NCBI GenBank assembly: GCA_964390795.1
Contig: CAYMLQ010000029.1
Span: 1-30,924, forward strand
DNA: 30,924 bases
Direction: 5' to 3'
Source: CAYMLQ01 sp964390795
Lineage (GTDB): Bacteria; Verrucomicrobiota; Kiritimatiellia; RFP12; UBA1067
Positions 15,093 through 22,505 of this stretch are shown piece by piece. The notes beneath the pieces are model-generated. The model worked only from the letters and a program-made list of their open reading frames with translations, had not been told where the DNA came from and made no database searches. Each line of letters starts with the position of its first letter. The stretch's first letter is position 1. The position numbers were made by a program, and so were the translations under genes.

Positions 15093-18000
15093 ATGCATCC
15101 GCCTTTGACCCCCCGCATCACCTTCCCCCCAGAGCTGCCGATCACCGCGCACGCCGACGCCATCGCGTCGGCGCTGCGCTACCATCAGACCGTCATCGTC
15201 TGCGGCGACACGGGTTCAGGCAAGACCACACAGCTCCCAAAAATCGCACTCAAGGCGGGTCGCGGCCGTCGCGGCCTGATCGGCTGCACCCAGCCGCGCC
15301 GCCTCGCCGCGCTGGCCATGGCCCGCCGCGTGGCCGAAGAGTTCGGGCAGGAGCCCGGCGGCTTCGTCGGCTACCAGCACCGCTTCGACAAGCGGCTCTC
15401 GCCCGACACCGTGGTCAAGTTCATGACCGACGGCATCCTGCTCGCGGAGACGCGTCACGACCGCCTGTTCCGGGCCTACGACACCCTCATTATCGACGAG
15501 GCCCACGAGCGCTCGCTCAACATCGACTTTCTGCTTGGCATCCTCAAGCGCGTGCTGCCCCGCCGCCCCGACCTGAAGCTCATCATCAGTTCCGCAACGC
15601 TCGATGTCGAGCGCTTCTCCGCCTTTTTCGACCGCGCGCCGATCCTCTCCGTGCCCGGACGGCTCTACCCTATCGAGACCCGCTGGCGCGCAGCAGAAGA
15701 GGAGGAAGATCCCGACCTGCCCCGCCAGATCGCCAACGCGGTCGACGAACTCATCGCCGAAGGCCCCGGCGACATTCTGGTCTTCCTGCCCGGCGAGCGT
15801 GACATCCGCGACGCCACGGAGACCCTCACAGGCCGCCGCCTGCCGCACACAGAGATCATTCCACTGCTCGCCTCGCTGCCTGCGGGCGAACAGCAGCGCG
15901 CCTTCAAGCTCTCCTCCAACCGCCGCATCATCCTTTCCACCAACGTCGCCGAAACGTCGGTCACCCTGCCCGGCATCCGCTTTGTGATCGACTCGGGACT
16001 CGTGCGCCTCAGCCGCTATAACGCCCGCACCCAGATCCAGCGCCTCCAGATCGAGCCTGTCTCGCAGGCCAGCGCCAACCAGCGCAAAGGCCGCTGCGGA
16101 CGCATCGCGCCCGGCATCTGCGTCCGGCTCTTCGGCGAGGACGACTTCAAGAAGCGCGACGAGTTCACGCCGCCCGAGATCCTGCGCGCCAGCCTCGCAG
16201 GCGTGATTCTCACCATGCTCGACCTCAAGCTCGGCGAAATCGAGTCCTTCCCCTTAATCGACCCGCCCTCCGCCACGATGATCCGAGAAGGCTACCGCGA
16301 ACTCGATATGATCGGCGCGATCGAAACCGGAAATCAGCGATCCGAGATCGTTGGTTCGAGAGAAGAGGTCGGAGGTCAGAGATCAGAGGAAGGACACCTG
16401 ACTGCCGACTGCCGACTGCCGACTGCCAACTGCCAACTGCCAACTGCCACCCTCACCCACCTCGGCCGTCAGCTCGCCCGCCTGCCGCTCGAGCCCGCGC
16501 TCGCCCGCATCCTCTTCGCGGCGCACCACGAGAAGGCTCTCGCCGACACCCTCATCGTGGTGGCGGCGCTGGAGTGCGACGACCCGCGCCGCCGCCCCCT
16601 GGAAAAGCAGGCCGAAGCCGACAAGCTGCACGCCCGATTCCTCTCCCCCATCTCCGACTTCGCGGCCATCATCCGCCTCTGGCGCTGGTACCGCGAGCAG
16701 ACCGCCAAAACCTCGCAGTCCTCCGCACGGCGACTCTGCAAGGACAACTTTCTCTCCTACCCGCGCCTCCGCGAGTGGTCGGACCTGCGCGACCAGCTTG
16801 AGCGCCTCTGCAAAGAGCTGCAGCTCGACACCGCCTCCACCGAAGGCGGCGACGCGGGCATGCACCGCTCGCTGCTGACCGGCCTGCTCGGCAACCTCGG
16901 AAAGCGCGACCCCGAGACCAACGACTACCGCGGCGCACGCGGCATCCGCTTTGCGATCTTTCCCGGCTCCGGCCTCGCCAAACTGAAGGAGCAGAAGTCG
17001 GAGGTCAGAGGTCAGAGGTCAGAGGTCGGAGGTCAGAGGCCGGAGGATTCTCACCGATCGCCGACCTCGGATCGCCGACCTCCGGCCCTCTCCCGCGAAT
17101 GGATCATGACCGGCGAGCTGGTCGAAACCTCGCGCCTCTACGCGCGACAGGCAGCCTGCATCGATCCAGACTGGATTGAGCCCGCAGCCAAGCGCCTCTG
17201 CAAGTACAGCTACCACTCGGCGTGGTGGGACCCCGCCCGCGGCTTCGTCCGCGTCAAAGAAAAAGTCACGCTCTTCGGCCTCGTGCTCGTCGAGGCCCGC
17301 ACGCGCGACTACAGCCGCATCAACCCCCTCGAGGCCCGTGCGATCTTCATCCGCGAAGGCCTCGTGGCCGGCGCCTTTCCCGCCCCTGTACCGCCCTTTC
17401 TGTGCGCGAATCTGACGCGCATACGAACCCTGCTCGAAGCCGAAGAGAAGACGCGCCAGCACGGCACGCTCTTCGACCCCGAAACCGCCTACGCCTTTTA
17501 CGATGCTCGATTGCCTTCAGAGGTGTGCTGCGCCTCGGACTTACGGCAGTGGCTCAAAGGTCAGTTAGGAGTTAGGAAGGAGGAGTTAGGAGTTGGAGAG
17601 ACTCAGCCCAGCAATCACGACCATCCAATTCCTAAATCCTCACTCCTAAATCCTAATTCTCTTCTGATGACCGACGCCGACCTGCCGCCCGTGCGCGACC
17701 TCGCGCAGGAGTTTCCGGACGCCGTTACGCTCAGCGGCAACCGCCTCGCCCTCACCTACCGCCATGCGCAGGGCGAAGCCGACGACGGAGTCACCTGCAC
17801 CGTGCCGGCCCCGCTCCTGCCGCTGGTCGCGGCGTGGCGCAGCGACTGGCTCGTGCCGGGCATGCTCGAGGAAAAGCTGCGCTGGCTGGTCAACGTGCTG
17901 CCCACGAAATATCGCCGTCTGCTTCAGCCGGTCGACGAGACCCTCGCCATGTGCCGCTCGAAAATGACGCCCGGTCGCGGCGCGCTCACCAACGCCTTCT

Positions 18001-19076
18001 CCGACGCGCTCTACGCCGTGCGCGGCGTACGCGTGCCGCCCGAGATCTGGAAAGAGGACGCGCTTCCCGACCACCTGCGCCTGCGCTTCGTAGCGGTGGA
18101 TGACACGGGGCGAGAGCTGGGCAACGGACGCAACATCGCGCCGCTGGTCAACCTGTTCGCCGCGCGCGTGGCCGAAGCCGCCGCGGCCGAGCGCACCGCC
18201 AGCCCGTGGCACAAGGACGGGCTCACGCAGTGGGACTTCGGGCCGCTGCCGCCGCAGGTGGACGTGGGCAAGGCAGGCTGGCCGATAGTCAACTACCCCG
18301 CGCTCGTTGACGCCAAGGCCTCGGTTTCGCTCCGCCTGTTCGCCGACCCCGCCGCGGCCGCCGCCGCACACGAAAAGGGTCTCTGTCGCCTTTTCTCGCT
18401 GAGCCTTGGCAAAGAGTGGAGGCGCTTCATGCAGCCGCCTTCGCTGCCGCGCGCCGTGGCGCTGCACGCCAAGCAGCTCGAGATGACCGCCGAGTCACTC
18501 GGCGAGGAGATCGGCCGCGCCACGTTGCGCGAAACCTTTACAGAGGACAAGCCGGTGATCCGCGACGCGCAGAGCTTTCAGGAACGCCTGGTCTCCGAGC
18601 GCGGGCGGCTCAACAGCGTCCACACCGCCCGCACGCGGCTGGTGGTCGCCATCCTGCATGCCGCTGGCGAGGTTGAGAGCCTGCTGCTGAAAACGCCGTT
18701 GCCGCAGCCCAGCCTCGACGACCTGTCCGAGCAGCTCGCCTGGCTGATATTCCCAGGCTTTGCCGAAACGGTCACAGCGGCCCAGCTCCAGCACATCCCG
18801 CGCTATCTCGAAGCCTGCCGCGTGCGCATCCAGCGAGCCTTGGCCAACCCTGCGGGCGACCTGCGCAAGTTCGCCGAGCTCCAGCCGCTGTGGCAACAGT
18901 ACGTTCGGCATACCGCGCTCGCCGAGCCTCCGCGCCACGACCGCGCGCTTCTTTCCCACTACCGCTGGCTGCTGGAAGAGTTCCGCGTCTCGCTTTTCGC
19001 GCAAGAACTGCGCACGCCCATGCCCGTCTCCGCCAAACGCCTCGACACGCTTTGGGGCCAGCTCCTGCTGCCCTAA
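15093..19076 (+). CDS. hrpA: ATP-dependent DEAH-box RNA helicase HrpA, with three in-frame repeat insertions
   Basis: This HrpA-type helicase (1327 aa) has Walker A GDTGSGKTTQ (38-47), CTQPRR, DEAH (135-138), SATL, the motif V/VI region STNVAETSVTLPG and QRKGRCGR, a winged-helix/ratchet region, and the long HrpA-specific C-terminal domain ending in RWLLEEFRVSLFAQELRTP. HrpA unwinds RNA and in E. coli rescues stalled or collided ribosomes. The frame is open throughout, but three stretches made of 7-bp repeats interrupt it. They encode residues 411-452 (between GAI and LTHLGRQLARLP), about 632-667 (between FPGSGLAK and WIMTGELVETSRL) and about 822-857 (between RQWLK and LMTDADL). All lie between conserved blocks, so the enzyme may stay functional. 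The ATG lies one base after the upstream stop; no strong ribosome-binding site, so coupling is likely. Confidence 0.95.
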   Translation: MHPPLTPRITFPPELPITAHADAIASALRYHQTVIVCGDTGSGKTTQLPKIALKAGRGRRGLIGCTQPRRLAALAMARRVAEEFGQEPGGFVGYQHRFDKRLSPDTVVKFMTDGILLAETRHDRLFRAYDTLIIDEAHERSLNIDFLLGILKRVLPRRPDLKLIISSATLDVERFSAFFDRAPILSVPGRLYPIETRWRAAEEEEDPDLPRQIANAVDELIAEGPGDILVFLPGERDIRDATETLTGRRLPHTEIIPLLASLPAGEQQRAFKLSSNRRIILSTNVAETSVTLPGIRFVIDSGLVRLSRYNARTQIQRLQIEPVSQASANQRKGRCGRIAPGICVRLFGEDDFKKRDEFTPPEILRASLAGVILTMLDLKLGEIESFPLIDPPSATMIREGYRELDMIGAIETGNQRSEIVGSREEVGGQRSEEGHLTADCRLPTANCQLPTATLTHLGRQLARLPLEPALARILFAAHHEKALADTLIVVAALECDDPRRRPLEKQAEADKLHARFLSPISDFAAIIRLWRWYREQTAKTSQSSARRLCKDNFLSYPRLREWSDLRDQLERLCKELQLDTASTEGGDAGMHRSLLTGLLGNLGKRDPETNDYRGARGIRFAIFPGSGLAKLKEQKSEVRGQRSEVGGQRPEDSHRSPTSDRRPPALSREWIMTGELVETSRLYARQAACIDPDWIEPAAKRLCKYSYHSAWWDPARGFVRVKEKVTLFGLVLVEARTRDYSRINPLEARAIFIREGLVAGAFPAPVPPFLCANLTRIRTLLEAEEKTRQHGTLFDPETAYAFYDARLPSEVCCASDLRQWLKGQLGVRKEELGVGETQPSNHDHPIPKSSLLNPNSLLMTDADLPPVRDLAQEFPDAVTLSGNRLALTYRHAQGEADDGVTCTVPAPLLPLVAAWRSDWLVPGMLEEKLRWLVNVLPTKYRRLLQPVDETLAMCRSKMTPGRGALTNAFSDALYAVRGVRVPPEIWKEDALPDHLRLRFVAVDDTGRELGNGRNIAPLVNLFAARVAEAAAAERTASPWHKDGLTQWDFGPLPPQVDVGKAGWPIVNYPALVDAKASVSLRLFADPAAAAAAHEKGLCRLFSLSLGKEWRRFMQPPSLPRAVALHAKQLEMTAESLGEEIGRATLRETFTEDKPVIRDAQSFQERLVSERGRLNSVHTARTRLVVAILHAAGEVESLLLKTPLPQPSLDDLSEQLAWLIFPGFAETVTAAQLQHIPRYLEACRVRIQRALANPAGDLRKFAELQPLWQQYVRHTALAEPPRHDRALLSHYRWLLEEFRVSLFAQELRTPMPVSAKRLDTLWGQLLLP
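16323..16448. repeat. Intragenic heptamer array 1 in hrpA (18 units, 126 bp)
   Basis: Starting exactly after the codon for Ile410, the sequence can be cut into 18 consecutive 7-bp units. There are eleven G/A-rich units (GAAACCG, GAAATCA, GCGATCC, GAGATCG, then diverged units, GAGGTCG, GAGGTCA, GAGATCA and others). These are followed by GACTGCC four times and AACTGCC three times. The 126 bp equals 42 codons, so the frame is preserved. The second half encodes a repeating peptide of the type TADCRLP/TANCQLP because three heptamers make seven codons. Confidence 0.85.
16987..17091. repeat. Intragenic heptamer array 2 in hrpA (about 15 units), hairpin-forming
   Basis: Eight clean units occupy 16994-17049: GAAGTCG, GAGGTCA three times, GAGGTCG, GAGGTCA, GAGGCCG, GAGGATT. 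They are followed by units of opposite polarity, including CGACCTC twice inside a 14-bp direct repeat (GATCGCCGACCTC). GGCCGGAGG at 17038-17046 pairs perfectly with CCTCCGGCC at 17079-17087. In register the array fits 15 units (105 bp, 35 codons). The exact left edge is uncertain by about one unit. Confidence 0.8.
17557..17661. repeat. Intragenic heptamer array 3 in hrpA (about 15 units), inverted arms
   Basis: The left arm at 17564-17598 reads GTTAGGA, GTTAGGA, AGGAGGA, GTTAGGA, GTTGGAG. The right arm at about 17623-17657 is its diverged reverse complement unit by unit (reverse complement ATTAGGA, TTTAGGA, GTGAGGA, TTTAGGA, ATTGGAT). Between the arms lie about 25 bases without clear repeat identity. 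The preceding AAGGTCA resembles units of the other arrays. The 105-bp extent is approximate but keeps the helicase frame. Confidence 0.8.
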
Positions 19077-19098
19077 TTTTTTTTTGCAGCTCGATCTG

Positions 19099-19560
19099 CT
19101 ACGGAGTTTGGAACGTGCCCGTGAATTCGAGGGCGCGCACTTCGCCCGCATCGAGTTCGAAGACCGTTTTTTTGTTAGACCAGCGTCAGCGCCCTATCTT
19201 GGCCGGTCAGCTCCTGTAGCGTGACGTCGTAGAAGGTCACGCCCGCGGAGCGCGTCGACTTCGCCGTCAGCCTCACGCCCATGGCCTCGGTGCCGATTGC
19301 CGTAAAACCGGAGTTTTGCGCCACGTCGCGAATGAGGAAGCCCTCCTCAGGCGGAATCGCCTGCTCGGTGGCTATGCCGTCGAAGCGCAGGAACCCGTCG
19401 GACGCCAGCACGCCGAAGCGAGGCTGCTTGAACAAGGCCCGGCCCGCGCGGTTCCGCATAAGCAGATAGAGGCTCATACGCTTGATCGGCTTATCGGGTG
19501 CAATCATGACTTCACGCCGGTGCCAGCCCGCGTCGGCGTCGGACTCGAATGAGGCGACCT
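19099..19560 (-). pseudogene. Decayed C-terminal gene fragment with a frameshift
   Basis: From about 19560 down, the minus strand reads a coherent protein-like sequence (SFESDADAGWHRREV, then IAPDKPIKRMSLYLLMRNR) until a TAA at 19175-19177. If one A is removed just before the A7 run at 19167-19173, the frame continues with YKKTVFELDAGEVRALEF and stops at 19099. This tail is typical of the last beta-strands of secreted glycoside hydrolase-like proteins, but I cannot name the family. No plausible start or 5' part exists, so I call it a remnant left after deletion plus a single-base frameshift. The longest intact piece is 110 codons (19175-19507). Confidence 0.6.
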
Positions 19561-19630
19561 GGCCTCGGGCTACGAACTTGTCTACACCCTCGACATTCCC
19601 GTCACCGGCAAATTCGGCGTGCCCGTGACC
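19511..19630 (+). pseudogene. Possible second gene fragment on the plus strand
   Basis: The plus strand reads FTPVPARVGVGLE, an in-frame TGA at 19550, then GDLASGYELVYTLDIPVTG and a few more residues. The later stretch has a natural beta-strand-like composition, unlike the surrounding shadow frames. It overlaps the 5' end of the minus-strand remnant, so one of the two is probably spurious over the overlap. Low confidence. The remaining bases up to 19689 show no clear gene. Confidence 0.25.
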
Positions 19631-19689
19631 ACACCGACCACACCATTTTGCCCTTTTCCCGCCCCGCCAAATGCTCTAATCTATGCGTC

Positions 19690-20634
19690 ATGAGTTCTAT
19701 CCCTCCCAAACAGACGCCCGACCCGTCAGCGTATGAAGCCTCCGAAACCGGCGGCGGCCTGGTCGCCATGTACAATGCCGCCTCTCACGCCAGCGGCGAC
19801 TCCTTCCCGGTGCTCAAGGCCTTTCAGGACTATATCGAGGCCGAACGCTCACAGGCCCGCAAGCGCGTCATGCAGCTCTCGATTTTCTTCGCCGTGCTCA
19901 TGTGCGTGGTCGTCACCGGTTTTCTTATCGCAGGCATCTTCATGCTGCGCAACATGACGACCGTCCAAAGCAAACTACTCGACGTGGCCCTCGCGCAACG
20001 GGAGGCCCCCGCCCCGGCTGCACCCGCCCAGGTCATCCCGGCCGCGCCGGTCGCGCAGCCCTCTCCCGTGCTGGAAGAGTCGGTGCGGCAGATGTCGCGG
20101 GCGACCACGGAACTCCAGTCGAGCATGGACAGGAAACTGGACGGCGTCAGCGAGATCGCCACCAAAGTCCACGAGAAGGTCGCCTCGCAGGACGGCGAAC
20201 TTGTGAAGATGCGGGACGAACTCCGAGCCATGCAGGAGCAGAGCGCCAAGCTGAAGGACGAACTCGTCTCTATCAAGGAGTCAGAAAAGAAAGCAGCGGC
20301 CGCCGCCGCCCAGCAGCGCGCCTACGCGGCTGCCCATCCTCGGCAACCGCCAGCCGTCCCTCCGGCCGTGAGCGCTCCCGCCGTCGCAGCAGCGCCCGCC
20401 GCGCCAGCCTCGCCCACCGCCCGTCCGCCCTTGACCACACCCAACCCGATCGCCGCCGACCCCGCGATACCCGAGGCGCGCAACCCGCGCTTCCCCCCGG
20501 CCGTCAAAGATCCTCCGGTGACGCCCGCCGGCGTGACGCCCCCGCCGGCGCCGCAAGGCATGATGGCTACCGCCATGCCGCTCAAAACCAAAAACGTCGG
20601 CACGATTCCCTGGCGCGTGCTGATCCCGGAGTAG
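19690..20634 (+). CDS. Single-pass membrane protein with coiled coil and Pro/Ala-rich tail
   Basis: The 314-residue protein has a soluble N-terminus of about 60 residues, one transmembrane helix (about 62-86, LSIFFAVLMCVVVTGFLIAG) flanked by basic residues, and an Ala/Pro linker. A charged heptad-like region predicted to form a coiled coil follows (about 128-200, e.g. SQDGELVKMRDELRAMQEQ). The last ~110 residues are low-complexity Pro/Ala-rich with a short ordered end. No family was recognised. Topology suggests a cytoplasmic N-terminus and a periplasmic coiled coil and tail, as in envelope scaffold proteins, but that is inference. I start at the ATG at 19690; there is no strong ribosome-binding site. 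The stop is five bases before the next gene, so the two are likely cotranscribed. Confidence 0.7.
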   Translation: MSSIPPKQTPDPSAYEASETGGGLVAMYNAASHASGDSFPVLKAFQDYIEAERSQARKRVMQLSIFFAVLMCVVVTGFLIAGIFMLRNMTTVQSKLLDVALAQREAPAPAAPAQVIPAAPVAQPSPVLEESVRQMSRATTELQSSMDRKLDGVSEIATKVHEKVASQDGELVKMRDELRAMQEQSAKLKDELVSIKESEKKAAAAAAQQRAYAAAHPRQPPAVPPAVSAPAVAAAPAAPASPTARPPLTTPNPIAADPAIPEARNPRFPPAVKDPPVTPAGVTPPPAPQGMMATAMPLKTKNVGTIPWRVLIPE

Positions 20635-20639
20635 GCCGC

Positions 20640-21113
20640 ATGGCGTCGCTCGTCCTCTTTGTCTGCACCGGCAACACCTGTCGCAGCCCGATGGCTGAGA
20701 CGCTGCTGCGCGCCGCTCTGCCGCCATCGTCGCCCTGGCGCATTGCCTCAGCCGGCCTTGCGGCGTGCGAGGGCGGATGCGCTTCCGAAGGGGCGCTCAT
20801 CGCTTTGGGAGAGCTGGGTTACAACTTGCGTCAGCACCGTAGCCGCCTGGTTACGCCTGAACAGATTCGGGAGTCTGCCGCCATCGTGGCCATGACGACC
20901 GCGCACGCGCAACAGCTCGCCGCGCGCTTTCCCGTCGCACGCGACCGCGTGCTCCTGCTCCGCTCCTTCGATCCTGACGCCCCCGCTCAAAGCGACGTGT
21001 CCGACCCGTTCTGCGGCAGCCTCGACGACTACCGCCGATGCCGCGACATCATCCTCAAGGCTTTGCCCGGCCTGATCCGCTTTCTTGAACAGACCGCGCC
21101 CGCGGGCTGCTAA
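20640..21113 (+). CDS. Low-molecular-weight phosphatase, probable protein-arginine phosphatase (YwlE-like)
   Basis: This 157-residue cytoplasmic enzyme belongs to the low-molecular-weight tyrosine phosphatase fold. The P-loop is VCTGNTCRS (C-x5-R-S) and the general-acid Asp is present late in the chain (SDPFCGSLDDYRRC, D-P). The P-loop has Thr at the position that is Thr11 in Bacillus YwlE (CTGNTCR), which favours phospho-arginine; classical tyrosine phosphatases usually carry Ile or Leu there. I therefore favour arginine phosphatase, though no McsB kinase is visible in the window. A GGAG motif overlapping the preceding stop lies eight bases before the ATG. It sits in a plus-strand series of otherwise unrelated genes. 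Confidence 0.9.
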   Translation: MASLVLFVCTGNTCRSPMAETLLRAALPPSSPWRIASAGLAACEGGCASEGALIALGELGYNLRQHRSRLVTPEQIRESAAIVAMTTAHAQQLAARFPVARDRVLLLRSFDPDAPAQSDVSDPFCGSLDDYRRCRDIILKALPGLIRFLEQTAPAGC

Positions 21114-21134
21114 CACGCACGAAAGGTTCACACC

Positions 21135-21590
21135 ATGGTCATCGACACCCTCGACCACAGCAGCCAATACGAGACGCTGCATCCGCGCTTCAAGGCCGCC
21201 TTCGCCTTTCTGAAGCGCGCCGACATCGACTCCGTCGCCCTCGGCCGCACCGAGATCGACGGTTCCGCCCTGTTCGCCCTGGTTCAAGAGTACGAGACCA
21301 AACCCATCCAAGAGGGCAAGCTCGAAGCCCACAAAAAGTACATTGACATCCAGCTCGTGCTTCAGGGCGAGGAGTTCATGGGCTATGCGCCTCTCGGCGG
21401 GCAGCCCGTTGCCAAGGCTTTCGACCCTGAAAAGGACATCGGCTTCTACGACGGCGAGGCGTGGTTCACCCGTTTCCGCAAAGGCATGTTTGCCATCTTT
21501 TTCCCTCAAGACGCCCACCTGCCTGGACGCCATTCAGATATGTCTACAAAGGTTAAAAAAATAGTTTTGAAAGTTGATGTTTCCACGTAG
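21135..21590 (+). CDS. YhcH/YjgK/YiaL family protein (EbgC/NanQ-like)
   Basis: The 151-residue protein is a small cupin-like barrel of the family that includes E. coli EbgC, YiaL and NanQ (YhcH), which are linked to sugar metabolism; NanQ acts as a sialic acid anomerase. Diagnostic segments are visible: KLEAHKKYIDIQLVLQGEE (metal-ligand His and Asp region), FYDGEAWFTRF, and FFPQDAHLPG with its conserved His. A full-length, intact domain. AAAGG about eight bases before the ATG supports the start. The likely role is mutarotation or isomer handling of a sugar, which would fit the glycan-degrading genes elsewhere in the window, although it is not in the same operon. Confidence 0.9.
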   Translation: MVIDTLDHSSQYETLHPRFKAAFAFLKRADIDSVALGRTEIDGSALFALVQEYETKPIQEGKLEAHKKYIDIQLVLQGEEFMGYAPLGGQPVAKAFDPEKDIGFYDGEAWFTRFRKGMFAIFFPQDAHLPGRHSDMSTKVKKIVLKVDVST

Positions 21591-21695
21591 ACAGCCCAAC
21601 GCGGTTTTGGCAAACTATATATCCCTTCAAACGCACAGTGGCCTCGCGGTAGCGTGGCTGGGGAAAAAATAGCGGTTTCGAGAAAGGCTAATAGC

Positions 21696-22505
21696 ATGTC
21701 TGTTAAAACTATGATCTTCATTGACGGCAGCTGGTTGTACCACAGCCGTCAGGCACTTTTCGAGTCACTCGGGGAAGAGAGCGGATTCGAAATCGATTAC
21801 AAGCGCATCCCGGATATTATCGCCCACCAAGTCGCTGACGTATTGGACTCTGAGGTCGATGTCGTCCGAACGAATTATTTCGGCACCATCCCCGTCAACA
21901 AGCAGGGCTACAACCCCGCCAAGCAAAACGCCTTCTATGAGTTTCTTGCGCTCCAGTGTGCGTATGACACTGAAATTCTGGAGATCGATTTTCGGCGCGA
22001 GCCGCACGCCCGTCCGGACGACAAATGGGTCAACGTCGCGCTGGCCTCCGCCATGCTCTTCTTTGCCGCCATCCCCGGCGCGTACGACGTTGCGACGATC
22101 GTCGGCGGCGATGCGGACTACATCCCGCTACTGAAGCGCGTGCGTGCCATGGGCAAGCGCGTGCAGATCGTGGGCATGAACAACCTCGATGGCAAGTTCC
22201 TCACCAGCGCCATGCTGCTCACGACGGCCGGCATTCAGGATATGCCCCCGATCTTCCTCGACGAGCACGCCCAACAGATCCGCCTCGTGCGTGAGGAGCA
22301 GCGCCGCACCTGCAAGAACTGTAACCGCGAAGAGACCACCACGTGGGCCGGGCCGGACTTCTTCTGTTCGAATTGCCGGACAGAGCACCGCAAACAGGTC
22401 CGCGTGTGCGACACCTGCGGACGCGAAGAGGAGACCACCTGGGATAAACCATTCTTCTACTGCTCCGACTGTCGCAACAAGCACCGTGAAAACGAGCACG
22501 CGTAA
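21696..22505 (+). CDS. NYN-domain (PIN-like) protein with two zinc ribbons
   Basis: Residues 1-190 form a NYN/LabA-type PIN-like nuclease domain: MIFIDGSWLYH with D10, and VGGDADYIPLLKRVRAMGKRV, the typical second acidic cluster (D139, D141). The central motif, usually K-G-V-D-x-x-[IL]-x-x-D, reads K110-W-V-N-V-A-L-A-S-A, so the acidic residues are replaced by Asn113 and a non-acidic residue. The C-terminus has two zinc ribbons, C206-x2-C209 / C224-x2-C227 and C238-x2-C241 / C256-x2-C259. Both share an identical 14-residue internal spacing and similar sequence (EETTTW, EEETTW), a clear internal duplication. A role in RNA processing or binding is likely, but reduced nuclease activity is possible. 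AAAGG nine bases upstream supports the ATG at 21696. The 105-bp upstream gap shows only AT-rich sequence. Confidence 0.85.
   Translation: MSVKTMIFIDGSWLYHSRQALFESLGEESGFEIDYKRIPDIIAHQVADVLDSEVDVVRTNYFGTIPVNKQGYNPAKQNAFYEFLALQCAYDTEILEIDFRREPHARPDDKWVNVALASAMLFFAAIPGAYDVATIVGGDADYIPLLKRVRAMGKRVQIVGMNNLDGKFLTSAMLLTTAGIQDMPPIFLDEHAQQIRLVREEQRRTCKNCNREETTTWAGPDFFCSNCRTEHRKQVRVCDTCGREEETTWDKPFFYCSDCRNKHRENEHA

Noticed and set aside
16374..16449. CRISPR-like reading of the repeat arrays
   Set aside because: Units are contiguous 7-mers with no spacers and lie inside a coding frame; no cas genes in the window.
19902..20639. Upstream extension of the phosphatase gene to 19902
   Set aside because: The extension lies in another frame of the coiled-coil protein and is Arg-rich low complexity; the phosphatase domain starts at 20640.
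21591..21695. Promoter around TATATA at 21616 ahead of the NYN gene
   Set aside because: AT-rich -10-like sequence is present, but no -35 match lies at 16-18 bp.
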